DNA from: Suillus spraguei
Taxonomy: Eukaryota > Basidiomycota > Agaricomycetes > Boletales > Suillaceae
Length of the DNA stretch: 64,000 nt
Assembly: GCA_016800925.1 (NCBI GenBank)
Contig: JABCPU010000067.1
Location: 62,001-126,000, forward strand
Direction of reading: 5' to 3'
In this document: positions 21,541 through 31,705 of the stretch, piece by piece
Numbering within the stretch: position 1 is the first letter of the stretch
Layout: each line of letters begins with the position of its first letter
The notes under the pieces: model-generated
Database searches by the model: none
Seen by the model: only the letters and a program-made list of their open reading frames with translations
Told to the model about the DNA's origin: nothing
Position numbers and translations under genes: made by a program

Positions 21541-22983
21541 TCAATTGCTCCAATTCCTGATAACATCTTGTACCACCCATCCCCAGCATCTTCAGTTACC
21601 ATATTCCAATCCCTGTGCATCCATTTGTCACATTTATCTTGAGAACTTACTCTACCTATCGCGTCTCGTCTGATGCGCGAGGAGACTGATTATTATTCGT
21701 AGATGGTCCTGCAATGGGTCGACGACAGAAATTCTAATATTCAGAAAGACCTATTCGTCGCCCGCCACCACATCCCCAACAATCCATATAGCACACATCA
21801 CCCCTGCTACTCATGCACCTCGCCCAGATGATCCCACATACCGAAAACCACCCCAGCATCTTTTCACATGCACACAGTCTATCGAAGAATTTGCAGACAC
21901 GAAAATCACCACCAAAGGCCATAATTTACGAGTGAGGAGACGGGCAAGAGAGGTGATGCTGCATTTACCAAATTCGAAACCACGAAGACGACCGGAATGG
22001 ACAAGGAAAGCCTTAGAGGCAGCACTAGGTGTTCAAAGCACCTGGAATTGGCAATATAGAACAGGAGGATAGCTCGGTCTCTCCAACTCTCTTTATGTCG
22101 TTCTGTCGCGTTCACATGTCACATTCTACGGATCATAAAGTGACTCACGGTGAAACACCTTGATGCAGTTGGCGTGTCCAAGATACATCCAGTGTTTAAG
22201 GAACTCTTCGGATTCATGTAACATGGGGTCGCGTTCACTTTTGTGTACTTATTTGTCCTATCTCAGCCACAATAAATAAACCTCCCGTTGGTGCGAGAGT
22301 TCTGTAGAGACGCTTGTAAAAGCATATACTAATCGAGTTTAATTTGATTTAGACAAGGGTGATTGGACGAGTCTGTTCTTCAGCAGGCCCTGCTCTTCCC
22401 TGCCCCTGCCCCTTGTTTGCCCCTGCCCCTGCGGTTTTTGCCCTGGCATTTTGGCATGACGAACATGCCACACCCAATCCTCATTGCCACCTCTTTTAGT
22501 GGAGACAGCAGTATATGTCTAGCGAAACAGATTCGAAAATGTCTCTCTGTCTTTTCTCGCTCGAGTTTCTCGTTTCGCTAGGTAGTTGCCATGATGGCAC
22601 AGCGGGGTCCCTTATTTACTGCCATATCCTCGTCTGCATTCCTACGAGACTAAACCAGGACAATTAGACTTCATATTACATCACCCACTAGTAAGAATAT
22701 TTTGCGAGGCTGCCTGGAATCAAAATTCATATCTGGTGGCAAGAAGAGCGGCGGATGCTTTTTAATGCACTCAACAGAGAGGGTAAATAACAATGAGCAT
22801 GAATTGACAGAGCACGTCAATAAAGATATATACATCTAAATCAACTAGAGAAACTATGCGCCGCCGAGGAAATCAGATATTAATGATGGCCATCAGTGTT
22901 CTCGATAGACGTACAGCAGATAAGGAACCAGAAGCGAGTCCAGAGTTCAGCCTGTCTTATCATTATATCAGGACGCGAGGGCG
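21541..22983. other. Intergenic, repeat-poor, no gene recognised
   Basis: Frames of 60-72 codons only. A CCCCTGCCC-rich patch near 22395-22430 is the only compositional oddity. Confidence 0.35.
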
Positions 22984-24493
22984 TTAAAGTTGTATGAGTA
23001 GCTGTGGCAGCATTTCCGACAGCGGGTGTGGTGGATGAGGAGGAGTCAGCTGCCTGTGATTGTGAAGATGGCTTGGCGACATTGAGCTTGGGGCTGCCCG
23101 TAGTAGAGTTCTTGGAATATAATGGTTTAATTTTTTGTTTCTGTTTCGCGAACGCAACCTCCTTCGCCGAAGCGTTTCTCTACGCGATATCAGGTCGAGT
23201 TGGACGTCCGAGGAGAGAAGATATGCGTTTGCCATTCGTACATGGGACCTCGACAGCTGCGGGACCGCGCCCTTGCAGCTCAATTTCTTCACCACTTTGT
23301 CTGCGTGGTTTCAAGAGGTTTCGAGCCCAGTCGAGAGGAGAGGATGATGGCGTATCGTGGGCATCTGAGGGGCTGCGGTAGAATAAACGGCCAAGAAACG
23401 TGCTGCCTGGTGGTGCTGAGGAGTGGGGATGAGAGAACTGAAAACATGTAAGTCAGAAAAACAAGATCGAAGCGATACTAATAAGTTACAACTTACTTGA
23501 GAACGATCTCCATCGAAAAAACCTTGGGGTTCCCGATAAGCAGGCAGCCGTCGTTGGACCGGACTTTATGTAGCATTAGCCTAGATTGTATATGTTGAAC
23601 ACGTTGAGATATTTTAATGGGTGTCACGTACAAGAAGTGCCAATTTATCAGCCTGGCATAGTACGTTTAGCTTTGAAATAGAATAAGACATGCCTGTCAA
23701 CTCACATTTTGACCCAACAAAAGGTCATTGATGCCAGCTTCTTTAACAATCGCAGCAACATCCCATCTGTACGCATTGTTATCTTCACAGCCAGTGACTA
23801 ATATCTTTACATCCATGGAAAACGACATGCAGTTCAGTGCCCCTGCATGCTGGAGGGGTAAACCGATGGCCTGCCAGATGTCAAGGTTCCACAATCGTGC
23901 TGTGTGTCCTTTGAGAGTTGCGACAAGCTTGCCTGTCTTTGAATCTTGACTGAGGACTCGCTACGTCCATGAGTCCAGGGTCCATCCCATCCACCAGTCG
24001 CAATTAAGGTCATATCTGGTGAATAGACGACCGCCCACACTTGTTTGTGCCTAGTCACGCTGGGCTCAAGGATGGTCTTGCCGCCTTCCGGGTCCTATTG
24101 CCTTGCAGTTCCGTCGTGAGATTCGCTTAACACTCTCCGACCATCTTGACACCAGTAGACAGAAACCACTGCCTTTGTGTGCCCCATCCATCCTTACCTG
24201 TGTCGATGTCCCACAATCTCACAACACCGTCATCACTGCCGCTGACTATTTTGGAAGTCCCGTCCGGAGACGACGCTATGCTGTGCACTTGACTTTTTCC
24301 GTCTCTCCATTCTTCTCCTATTTGTTTCCCGTTCTCCAAGTTCCACATTCGGAGTGAGCCGTCATCTGAACAAGTGATGATTCGCCGTCCACTGGTAGGT
24401 GTATGACATCCTTGATCCACTCGTTGTGTCCTTCAAATTTCTGGTGAGGCTTTATTTCTGATGCCTCTTTCGTTTTAGCGGTGGGTGAGGCCA
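22984..24493 (-). pseudogene. WD40-repeat protein, frameshifted
   Basis: The start at 24493 (MASPTAKTKEASEIKPHQKF) parallels that of the WD40 gene at 38930 (MASPSNEMKESS). WD40 units are clear: GHNEWIKDVIHL, IITCSDDGSLRMWNLENGKQ, KIVSGSDDGVVRLWDIDTGK and VWAVVYSPDMTLIATGGWDG. A further unit reads LNCMSFSMDVKILVTGCEDN. The frame breaks after VIHL, again after WDIDTGK (about 11 nt missing relative to the paralogue), and a stop follows GTARQ. The 3' part (ALNCMSF.. to WDVAAIVKEAGINDLLL, then a basic tail ending at 22984) keeps the C-terminal form seen in mushroom WD40 proteins. At least three lesions make it a pseudogene. Confidence 0.75.
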
Positions 24494-24857
24494 TAGTTTA
24501 GAATTTGCAACTACGGAGTGCAGTGCCATCTCAGCTTTCATCGATAAAATTCCAAATCATCACTTACGAGAATAGCAGCGACGGGCAGATAGTAGGGCAC
24601 GATGAGCGTTTTAAGTCAAGTCAGGGTTGAATCATTTGTTTCCAGGAACATTTTGCATGCCACATAGGCTGTGCAGCTGAAGCATTGCAAGTCATATTAC
24701 GTGAAGCCTCAGCTCATGATTAGCTAGTTGAACGTCAGAGAAGACAAATGACCATTCGCTGCGAAGCGCCTTGTGCGTCTCCTATGTTTGCTGCTGTCGG
24801 AAAGGGAGAATTGGAGTTGCAAGTTAGGTGCATTGTCTATATGCTAGCGCCCATTAC
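24494..24857. other. WD40 pseudogene 5' flank
   Basis: This segment is related to 38940-39120 and, more weakly, to 18650-18860. It holds the presumed promoter of the WD40 pseudogene and no gene. Confidence 0.45.
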
Positions 24858-25696
24858 CTATCGTAGTGGCGCGAGCACCCTCCCACTCACCTGACCAATT
24901 CGATATACGATTGACAACGGACGGCCCGAATTCACGTGCGAGCATGGCACTAAAGACGGTAGTGTCAGACAAAGAGGAAGAAATCGAGAAAGGAGAGTGC
25001 GCCAGACCAGATGTATTTTGCTAACGGAACACAGATGAGGAGCATGTCGGCGGACATGGGCCTTTGCATGACTTTTGACGGCCACGGGAGAGTGATGACA
25101 GCGGGCCAAACCTTGTATAGATGAGCGGACTTCTTCGCGGCTCAGTTTTTTAAAGTGGCGAGTAAGCTTATCCAGAAGTATGGACCCCCAAGAAACAGCG
25201 GCCAATCGTGTGATGGTAGCATCATCGATAATAGAAGCCAAAAATGAAGGGGAGATTGATACGCAAAGCACAGAACACATCCACACCATGTATTCTATTT
25301 CTGCAGGGCCAACTGGGCGGGAGTTAAACAAATAGACGAATAGCTTAGACGCAACCACCCTTGAGGCGAACTTCTGAATACGCACATTGCAAAGTTTGAG
25401 CAGCGGCACAGAGTACGGGAGCAGCTGGGCAGCCAGATTCTCTTCATACGTTGCTCCTGAATAAAAAACCAACGAGGCTCCTCGTATAAGCGCGAGAGAA
25501 GAATCAACTCGGGAGAATATAGCGGCTGCGTGATAAGAGCGATGGTCACACTACTTGAGTGTTTGTACAGCAAACTCTCAAAATCCGCACGAGAACACGA
25601 GATGGTCACGGCGTCGGTGCGGATGTAAGTGTCTATGCCATCAAATAGAATGGACACGTGCACAAGAGCCGCATCAAAAACAAGACTTGATGCCAC
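24858..25696 (-). CDS. Hypothetical protein, two overlapping frames
   Basis: Frame one (25696 downward, MASSLVFDAALVHVSILFDG) gives a credible globular sequence to about LLSRLYEEP. The second frame (from 25472, GATYEENLAAQLLPYSVPLL) continues it to 24858. They would have to be joined by a short intron ending at TTTTTTATTCAG or by a frameshift. No family is recognised. The second half contains ASIIDDATITRLAAVSWGSI and LTRHFKKLSREEV, which look coding. The C-terminal 60 residues are Ser/Leu-rich and doubtful. Confidence 0.35.
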
Positions 25697-25947
25697 TAAA
25701 ATGAGAGGATGGACCAGGAACAGAAGCCTGCACCAATCGAAAATACGTCTGGATGGTACTCCAAATGCGTACGATAAAATAAGGGATATGTGGGTAATCC
25801 ATTATGTGGGACAGTGACCAATTTTGAGTGTATGCTTGCGAGTTTGTTCACAAGTATCTTGCCAGAAACAAGGAAGAAAAATAGAAACCGATAGCAGAGC
25901 AGAAAAGGAAAGAAGGTCCCGCGCTGGTAATTTCGTCACTGTAGTCC

Positions 25948-26035
25948 TAAGAGTCAGTTCGGTAACTCGGTATTTGCCAGGATGTGCATCTGGCGCAATG
26001 TAAGTTGCACCAGCACGCTGCTTCGGCCAGTCGGA
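25948..26035 (+). repeat. Left terminal inverted repeat of the Harbinger element
   Basis: It starts TAAGAGTCAGTTCGG and ends CGGCCAGTCGGA. It is the reverse complement of 33503-33590 except for three transitions. Confidence 0.88.
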
Positions 26036-27892
26036 GCTGCAATATCTTATTAGCCATCTAAAAGCACGTTGTCCCCGTGCTCCTCACTACTGAAATACGC
26101 ACCTAGTTCGTCACACCGTCACACGCCTGGCGAATCGAACCTATTTGTGTGACGTCACACCAATTTTAGGCCGTCGAACCTAAAGTGTGACAAGCGGTAA
26201 AATACGAAAAACTGTCTAATGCATCCAAAATTTTGTACTGAGTGTTCGCACACGCTGCGCTGCCATAACCTCGCCATGTCGTCTCGTGGACTGAGCTCAG
26301 GCTCGCCAAAATTGGAGATCCACCTGAAAAGACCTTGCAATAACATAGACAGAAACATCTGTGCCAACGGAAGTAAAATTAGAGACGAAGGTGCATCTCC
26401 GCCGGGGTGAGATCGCCACACTTGCAGCTGCATGTGTACAGCAATGTTCTACCCAACTTGAACATCGGTCGTCACTGACCTAAGTGCAGCGTGTCACAGT
26501 CACACCCCCCTGTGAACCTTCGAACCTAACGTTCATTCGTCACACTATATCAACCTAATCGTTCTCTCTTTGTCCTCCTGATTCTTTCCGGGCTTAGTCT
26601 TCACACCGACCACAGCTCCACCATAAGATCATACAATATTCAGTACTTCTCCTCAGTATCCTCATTCATGCATCTGGTAGCCTTGTATCATCCATGTACC
26701 CAAGGGACCCACAACCCTATCATACATCAGCACTTTCTGGTGAGGCATGGGTGGTTGAATTACTTACTGGGCATCCAGAACGCATTCGGTGTGAGCTCGG
26801 AGTGCATGCACATGTCTTTGCAAAACTTATATTGGAACTCTGTGCGCTTGGGCATTCCAATTCCAAGTCTCTCTCCCTCGAAGAACAACTGGCTATCTTC
26901 CTATACACTGCTGTTACCGGCCTGTCAATCAGGCATATTGGAGAGAGGTTTCAGCGTTCTAATGAGACTATTTCTCGGTGAGTGTTGTTTTGTAGACTAG
27001 ATTCATTTAACTTATTTGTCTAGATACTTTCGAAGGATGCTCGTCATTTTCACCACTCCCCCGTTCTATTTAAAATATGTACGCCTCCCATCAGATGAAG
27101 TTTCCCAGAGAATTCGCGATGACATGCACAAAACCTGTTTCGAGCATGGTCACGGAGATATAGTGTATACTTTATAAGCTTAAGATACTTGGGAGTATAG
27201 TTCTAAATTTCTAATACTTTATGATAGTTTTTGTACTACAGATTAAAGGGTAAATGAATTAATGGCATAGTTTTATGACTTATCCTTGCCATGAAACTGT
27301 GTCAAAACCCTTAATTATGTATGACTAAGCAATTTCCCACACCTTTCAGAGTTTTTTCATACATTTTCCTACCTTTCTATGAAAGTTGACGAGTTAGCAT
27401 TTCATAAATCAAATATTTAAATGAATCATAGTCAATATAGATTATGTGATGGACTATTCATCAGTATTTGTGTTGTTGAATGTTTTTGAATGTGATGTGC
27501 TGTTTGTGAAGTCTTTGAATGGGATGTGTTGTGTTTGTGTTGTTGAATGTTTGGACTAGTTCCGAAGTTTTGGTAGCCAATCAGCGGACTTTAGGATGAC
27601 GAAAGAAAGTGAGTCATATTACCTTATTTAGTTAGTAGTGCAGCCACATCTATAGTATATATAAAGGGACCACTTTTCCCCTCTGAGCAATAAGAAACAT
27701 ATTACCATTATTACTGAGTATTGGTGTGAACATCTGAGTGAATATTAGTTTATTCCCTCACTTTCTTTGTCACTGTTTCCCACGACTTTTGACCATCTGA
27801 GATTATCTTTACATTCTTTAATTGCACTAGCTAGCACACGTTGTTAGTCATCTAGTGTAGTTCTGCTTTATTCTCTTGATTGACACAGGAAA

Positions 27893-28080
27893 TCTATAAA
27901 GTAAGGGGGGAAAGGTGGGAAGGTGTTCGCTAGCTCGCGTGGCTTTCGCATATGTCGCTAAATGCCACGTTTTCATGCTTATTTCGCTTAGCTCGGTATG
28001 GAAATTTCTCATGTGGTTTTTTTCAAGTGCCGACACAGTTGTCCCATTGTGTGATTGCGTGATTTGGTCACGTGACTGCG
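27893..28080 (+). mobile_element. Helitron 5'-end-like segment
   Basis: From TCTATAAAGTAAGGG at 27893, preceded by A, the sequence resembles the segment starting TCTAAGAAGAAAGGG at 39842. Both share a GTCGCTAGCT or TTCGCTAGCT block, TGGCTTTC, TTAGCTC and TGTGATTGCGTGA. Helitrons begin with TC and insert between A and T, so these two are read as 5' ends of related Helitrons. A matching CTRR 3' end was not found. Confidence 0.4.
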
Positions 28081-28433
28081 TAGCTGCCATGGGTTGTCTG
28101 AAGCTGGGGTAAAACCAAATTATTAGGATGGAGCTGAGGCCAGGGAGCCAAAGGGAGTGTGAAGCCAAAAGTGAAGTCAAAAAGGAGTGCAAAAAAGTGG
28201 AAAGCAAAAAAGGAGGGTACTAGGTTGGAAGTTGCCAGCAGGCTGGAAGTGTCCTCCCCCACCCTCAGGAAAAATCTTCTGATAGATTTCTCTTAAATTG
28301 ATTATATTTTGGCTATCAAAGAACTGAACTTTGTCATGTGAAAAATCATGTTATTTGTTTCAAAAGCTGCTATGATCATTAGGATGCAGAGATGGGGGGA
28401 CAGAAGAGCATGGGGAGGAGAGAATGAAGGCAT

Positions 28434-29469
28434 GGGAGATGGGAGATGGGTGATGGGTGATATGCAGGAGACAGGGGAGACAGGAGATGAGAGATGGGAG
28501 ACAGGAGACAGGAGAGATGGGAGACAGGGGAGACAGGGGAGATGGGGGAGATGGGGAGATGGGGAGACAGGAGAGATGGGAGACGGGAGAGATGGGAGAC
28601 AGGGAGATGGGGGGGATGGGGAGATGGTGAGACGGGAGGGATGGAGATGGGAGAGATGAGAGATGGTAGATGGGGGAGATGGGGAAGATGGGAGATGGGA
28701 GACAGCAGACAGCAGACAGCAGACAGGAGACAGGAGACAGGAGAGATGGGAGACAGGGGAGATGGGGAGATGGGAGATGGGGGAGATGGGGGAGATGGGG
28801 AGATGGGAGATGGGGGAGATGGGGAGATGGGGGATGGGGGAGACGGGAGACGGGAGAGATGGGAGATGAGAGATGGGTGACGAGAGACGGGTGACGGGAG
28901 GTGGGCGACGGGAGATGGGAGACAGGAGACGGGCGATGGGAGATGGGAGATGGGAGACAGGAGACGGGAGACGGGAGACGGGAGACGGGAGACGGGAGAC
29001 GGGAGACGGGAGACGGGAGACGGGAGACGGGAGACGGGAGACAGGAGACGGGAGACAGGAGACGGAGATGGGAGATGGGAGACGGGAGATGGGAGATGGG
29101 AGACGGGAGATGGGAGATGGGAGGATGGGAGATGGGAGACGGGAGATGGGAGATGGGAGACAGGAGAAGGGAGAAGGGAGATGGGAGACGGGAGACGGGA
29201 GACGGGAGACGGGAGACGGGAGACGGGAGACGGGAGACAGGAGACGGGAGACGGGAGACGGGAGACGGGAGACGGGAGACGGGAGACGGGAGACGGGAGA
29301 CGGGAGACGGGAGACGGGAGACGGGAGACGGGAGACGGGAGACGGGAGACGGGAGACGGGAGACGGGAGACGGGAGACGGGAGACGGGAGATGGGAGACG
29401 GGAGACGGGAGACGGGAGATGGGAGACGGGAGATGGGAGATGGGAGACGGGAGATGGGAGACGGGAGAC

Positions 29470-29524
<55 letters not shown>

Positions 29525-29530
29525 TGGGAG
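28434..29530 (+). repeat. 7-bp minisatellite (GGGAGAC)n, about 1.1 kb, G-quadruplex-prone
   Basis: The unit is GGGAGAC with GGGAGAT and AGGAGAC variants. Copies are most uniform at about 29170-29400, diverge toward the 5' side (28434-28900, mixed GGGGAGAT forms), and end in a run of about eight AGGAGAC units. Runs of three G recur every 7 nt, so the plus strand repeatedly satisfies the G3-N4-G3 quadruplex pattern. Because 7 is prime to 3, all three plus frames stay open for 200 codons or more with heptapeptide repeats (GDGRRET), and long minus frames (SPVSRLP) also occur. None is taken as a gene. Confidence 0.92.
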
Positions 29531-29804
29531 ACAGCAGACTGGTAAGAGGAAATGAGACACTTGCATGATTTTGTTGTGTGACAACTTGATACTGTTGCCC
29601 CCTATCAAAACTTGACACAAAAGATTTATTCAAGTTAATAATTTGCAGTAAATAATTAAAAAAAATCAAAATCAAATGCAATGACATGAGGATGAGATGG
29701 GCAATAAACTCACAAAGATGGTGATGTGGTACTTTTACTTCTCTCAAAATATTGGTTAAAGTTATAATTTATTTCAAGACCTATTATCATTATTAAAGAT
29801 AATT

Positions 29805-29915
29805 ATTAGGATGAAGCCAAGGCCAGGAAGGCAAACAGAATTATTAGGATGGGAGCAAAAGGAGTGCGAAGCACTCCTTTTGCTTCCTGTGCCGAAGGCA
29901 CAACGGGTGGTGGAC
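29805..29915 (+). repeat. Hairpin cassette, short copy
   Basis: It contains ATTATTAGGATG twice, a perfect 13-bp-stem hairpin (GCAAAAGGAGTGC, loop GAA, then its complement) and a second small hairpin GTGCC-GAA-GGCAC followed by AACGGGTGGTGGACTC. It matches the end of the Helitron-associated cassette at 46296-46552 but lacks one complete hairpin arm set between two GGCAAA direct repeats. After GGTGGTGGACTC the two copies diverge, which marks a common element boundary. Confidence 0.7.
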
Positions 29916-31433
29916 TCATCATTTCTGTGGGGAGAATTATTGTATTTTCATTGATTGAGTGACGACAAATAGGACTTATACTTTATTCAATAATATTAAG
30001 AACCTGGTTAGCTTTAAGACTACATCAAGAGGGTGTACTCTGTTCTGATTCTGCGTCATACTCATCGTGAGTGCCTGAGCAGCAGAGAAGTTAATTTCGA
30101 GGCCACATATTGATTGATTCGATTGTATTTGACTTCTAGTTTGCTCTCCTAGTTGTGAGAATAAGAAGTAGTCAAGATATTGTTCTGACACATTTCATAT
30201 TGTTACTTCATTATCTGTAGCATTGTAGCACTGCATCAAGCCAGTTATCAGTTCAGCTACACTTTGTATTTCCACCATCACCTTTCTCCAAGTTATTTGA
30301 GTATTACATCAAGCCAATTAGCGGTAACTATCTTCCTAAGTTCCTGAATTCTGATCACAATATTTAGCAGATACTAACCCTGAGATTCTCCCACACAGAT
30401 CTCTACCCTTTTAGTCATTGGTAAATTTCCTAGAAAAACTGCAACTCTGTTTCTGCAACCCCCAACGAACACCACATTATCAACCATTGGTATTTGTCTG
30501 AACCGTTGACCATGGAAGGATTGTGAAATCTGGTGATTTATTTGCCTTTCGCATCCTAGTAAGACAGCGAGAACCCCAAATTTTGCCCCTTCTTCAAGGA
30601 CGCCATCAGCGCACTTGATGGGAGTCACATACATGCTACACCTCCTGCACTTGAACGTGCTGCCTACTGTGATCGTAAGGGTCTTGTCTCTCAAAACTGT
30701 TTATTTGCGTGCGACTTCAACATGAATTTCACTTATGCCCTCACTGGCTGGGAGGGCTCTGCTACTGATGCACAAGTCTTTGAGGATGCATGTGCTAAAG
30801 ACCTTCATATTCCGGACGGTAAATATTTTCTGGCAGATGCCGGTTATCCTTCATGCCATGGGCTTCTGATCCCATACTGTGGTGTTCGCTATCATCTTGC
30901 TGAGTGGGGGCAAGTGAGCGTCAGGTGAGTTTATATCCTTCTGAACACCATCACACACTAACATCAATGAGAGGCCACGCAGCAAAGAAGAATTGTTTAA
31001 TCTCTGTCATGCCATGGCAAGAAACATTATCGAACATATTTTCAGTGTCTCAAAACATCGCTTTTGCATTCTTATTCATGCACCAAGGTACAACTTACAA
31101 ATCCAGGCGCGAATTCCCACTGCTATGTGCACAATCCACAACTTCATATGCTTACATGACCCACAAGAGGGTCCTTTACCAGATGCCTGTTCAGATGGAG
31201 ATCTAGCAGAGGATGAGGAGGTAGTTGATGCAGCGGTAGACGAGGAAGAGGCACTAAACGAGATGAACCACTTGTGCAACCGTATTGCAGAAGCTATGTG
31301 GGCTCAATACCAGCAGGTTTTGTCTGAACAAGCACTAGCAGGCAATGATGATGTAGACGATGAGGACTTACTTGAATTCAGCGATGGTGAGAGCGCAGAC
31401 AAGGACAAAGACATAGATGGTATCAATGCATAG

Positions 31434-31705
31434 ATTATACATGTACTACAATCAAATGCTACATTTTTGAGACCTTGGAATGATGGTAGGACAACAGACA
31501 ACACAATGAGCAAACAGTACAACGACAATGAGAGATAGTGAGACAACAGCGAGAGATACATTATACAACTTTGAACTGACAAGAGAAGACTATCACTACG
31601 CCTGCTTCAATGCATAATCATCAAGAAGGGCCTTTATATATGAGCATTGTGCTGCATGTGGGCTCTGCATGTAAAATTCCATTGTGCGCTCGTTGCTTGC
31701 AAAGA
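31434..31705. other. Short spacer between convergent Harbinger genes
   Basis: No feature seen beyond the 3' ends of the transposase and the Myb-like gene. Confidence 0.4.

Larger units (their letters stand above)
27120..30566. mobile_element. Unclassified 3.45-kb insertion inside the Harbinger transposase
   Basis: The direct repeat GCGA flanks it (27116-27119 and 30567-30570), and deleting the insert plus one repeat rejoins the transposase in frame (QRIR then ENPKFCPFF). It begins TGACATGC and ends TAAGACA, so the TG..CA ends would fit an LTR-type element, but its two end segments are not copies of each other. Contents in order: an A/T-rich promoter-like segment with a TATATATAAAGGG box near 27655-27670; a Helitron-5'-like segment from 27893; the 7-bp minisatellite at about 28434-29530; a hairpin cassette at 29805-29915; and 0.65 kb of unassigned sequence. 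It is probably composite. Confidence 0.6.
26694..31433 (+). pseudogene. Harbinger DDE transposase, split by a 3.45-kb insertion
   Basis: The N-terminal helix-turn-helix exon at 26694-26978 (KSLSLEEQLAIFLYTAVTGL, RHIGERFQRSNETISR) is followed by a 45-bp intron and RYFRRMLVIFTTPPFYLKYV. Coding stops at 27119, inside IRE-N, and resumes at 30567 with ENPKFCPFFKDAISALDGSH. The catalytic triad is visible: Asp in ALDGSH, Asp in FLADAGYP and Glu in NIIEHIFSVSKHRF after an intron near 30928-30980. The C-terminus is acidic (DDVDDEDLLEFSDGESADKD), ending at 31433. Apart from the insertion no frame lesion was noticed, so this was a complete transposase before the insertion. Confidence 0.85.

Noticed and set aside
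27473..27887. A separate solo LTR starting TGTTGAATG and ending GACACA
   Set aside because: Ends and a TATA-like box are suggestive, but no target duplication flanks it and the apparent start lies in a short local repeat. Left as part of the unclassified insertion.
28115..28260. Helitron 3' end at a CTAG near 28225
   Set aside because: The hairpin there is only half preserved and the CTAG is followed by G, not by the T expected at an A-T target.
28302..29747. Very long open frames on both strands (up to about 480 codons) across the GGGAGAC minisatellite
   Set aside because: A 7-bp stop-free unit opens all frames automatically and gives only heptapeptide repeats. There is no start context, conserved domain or intron evidence.
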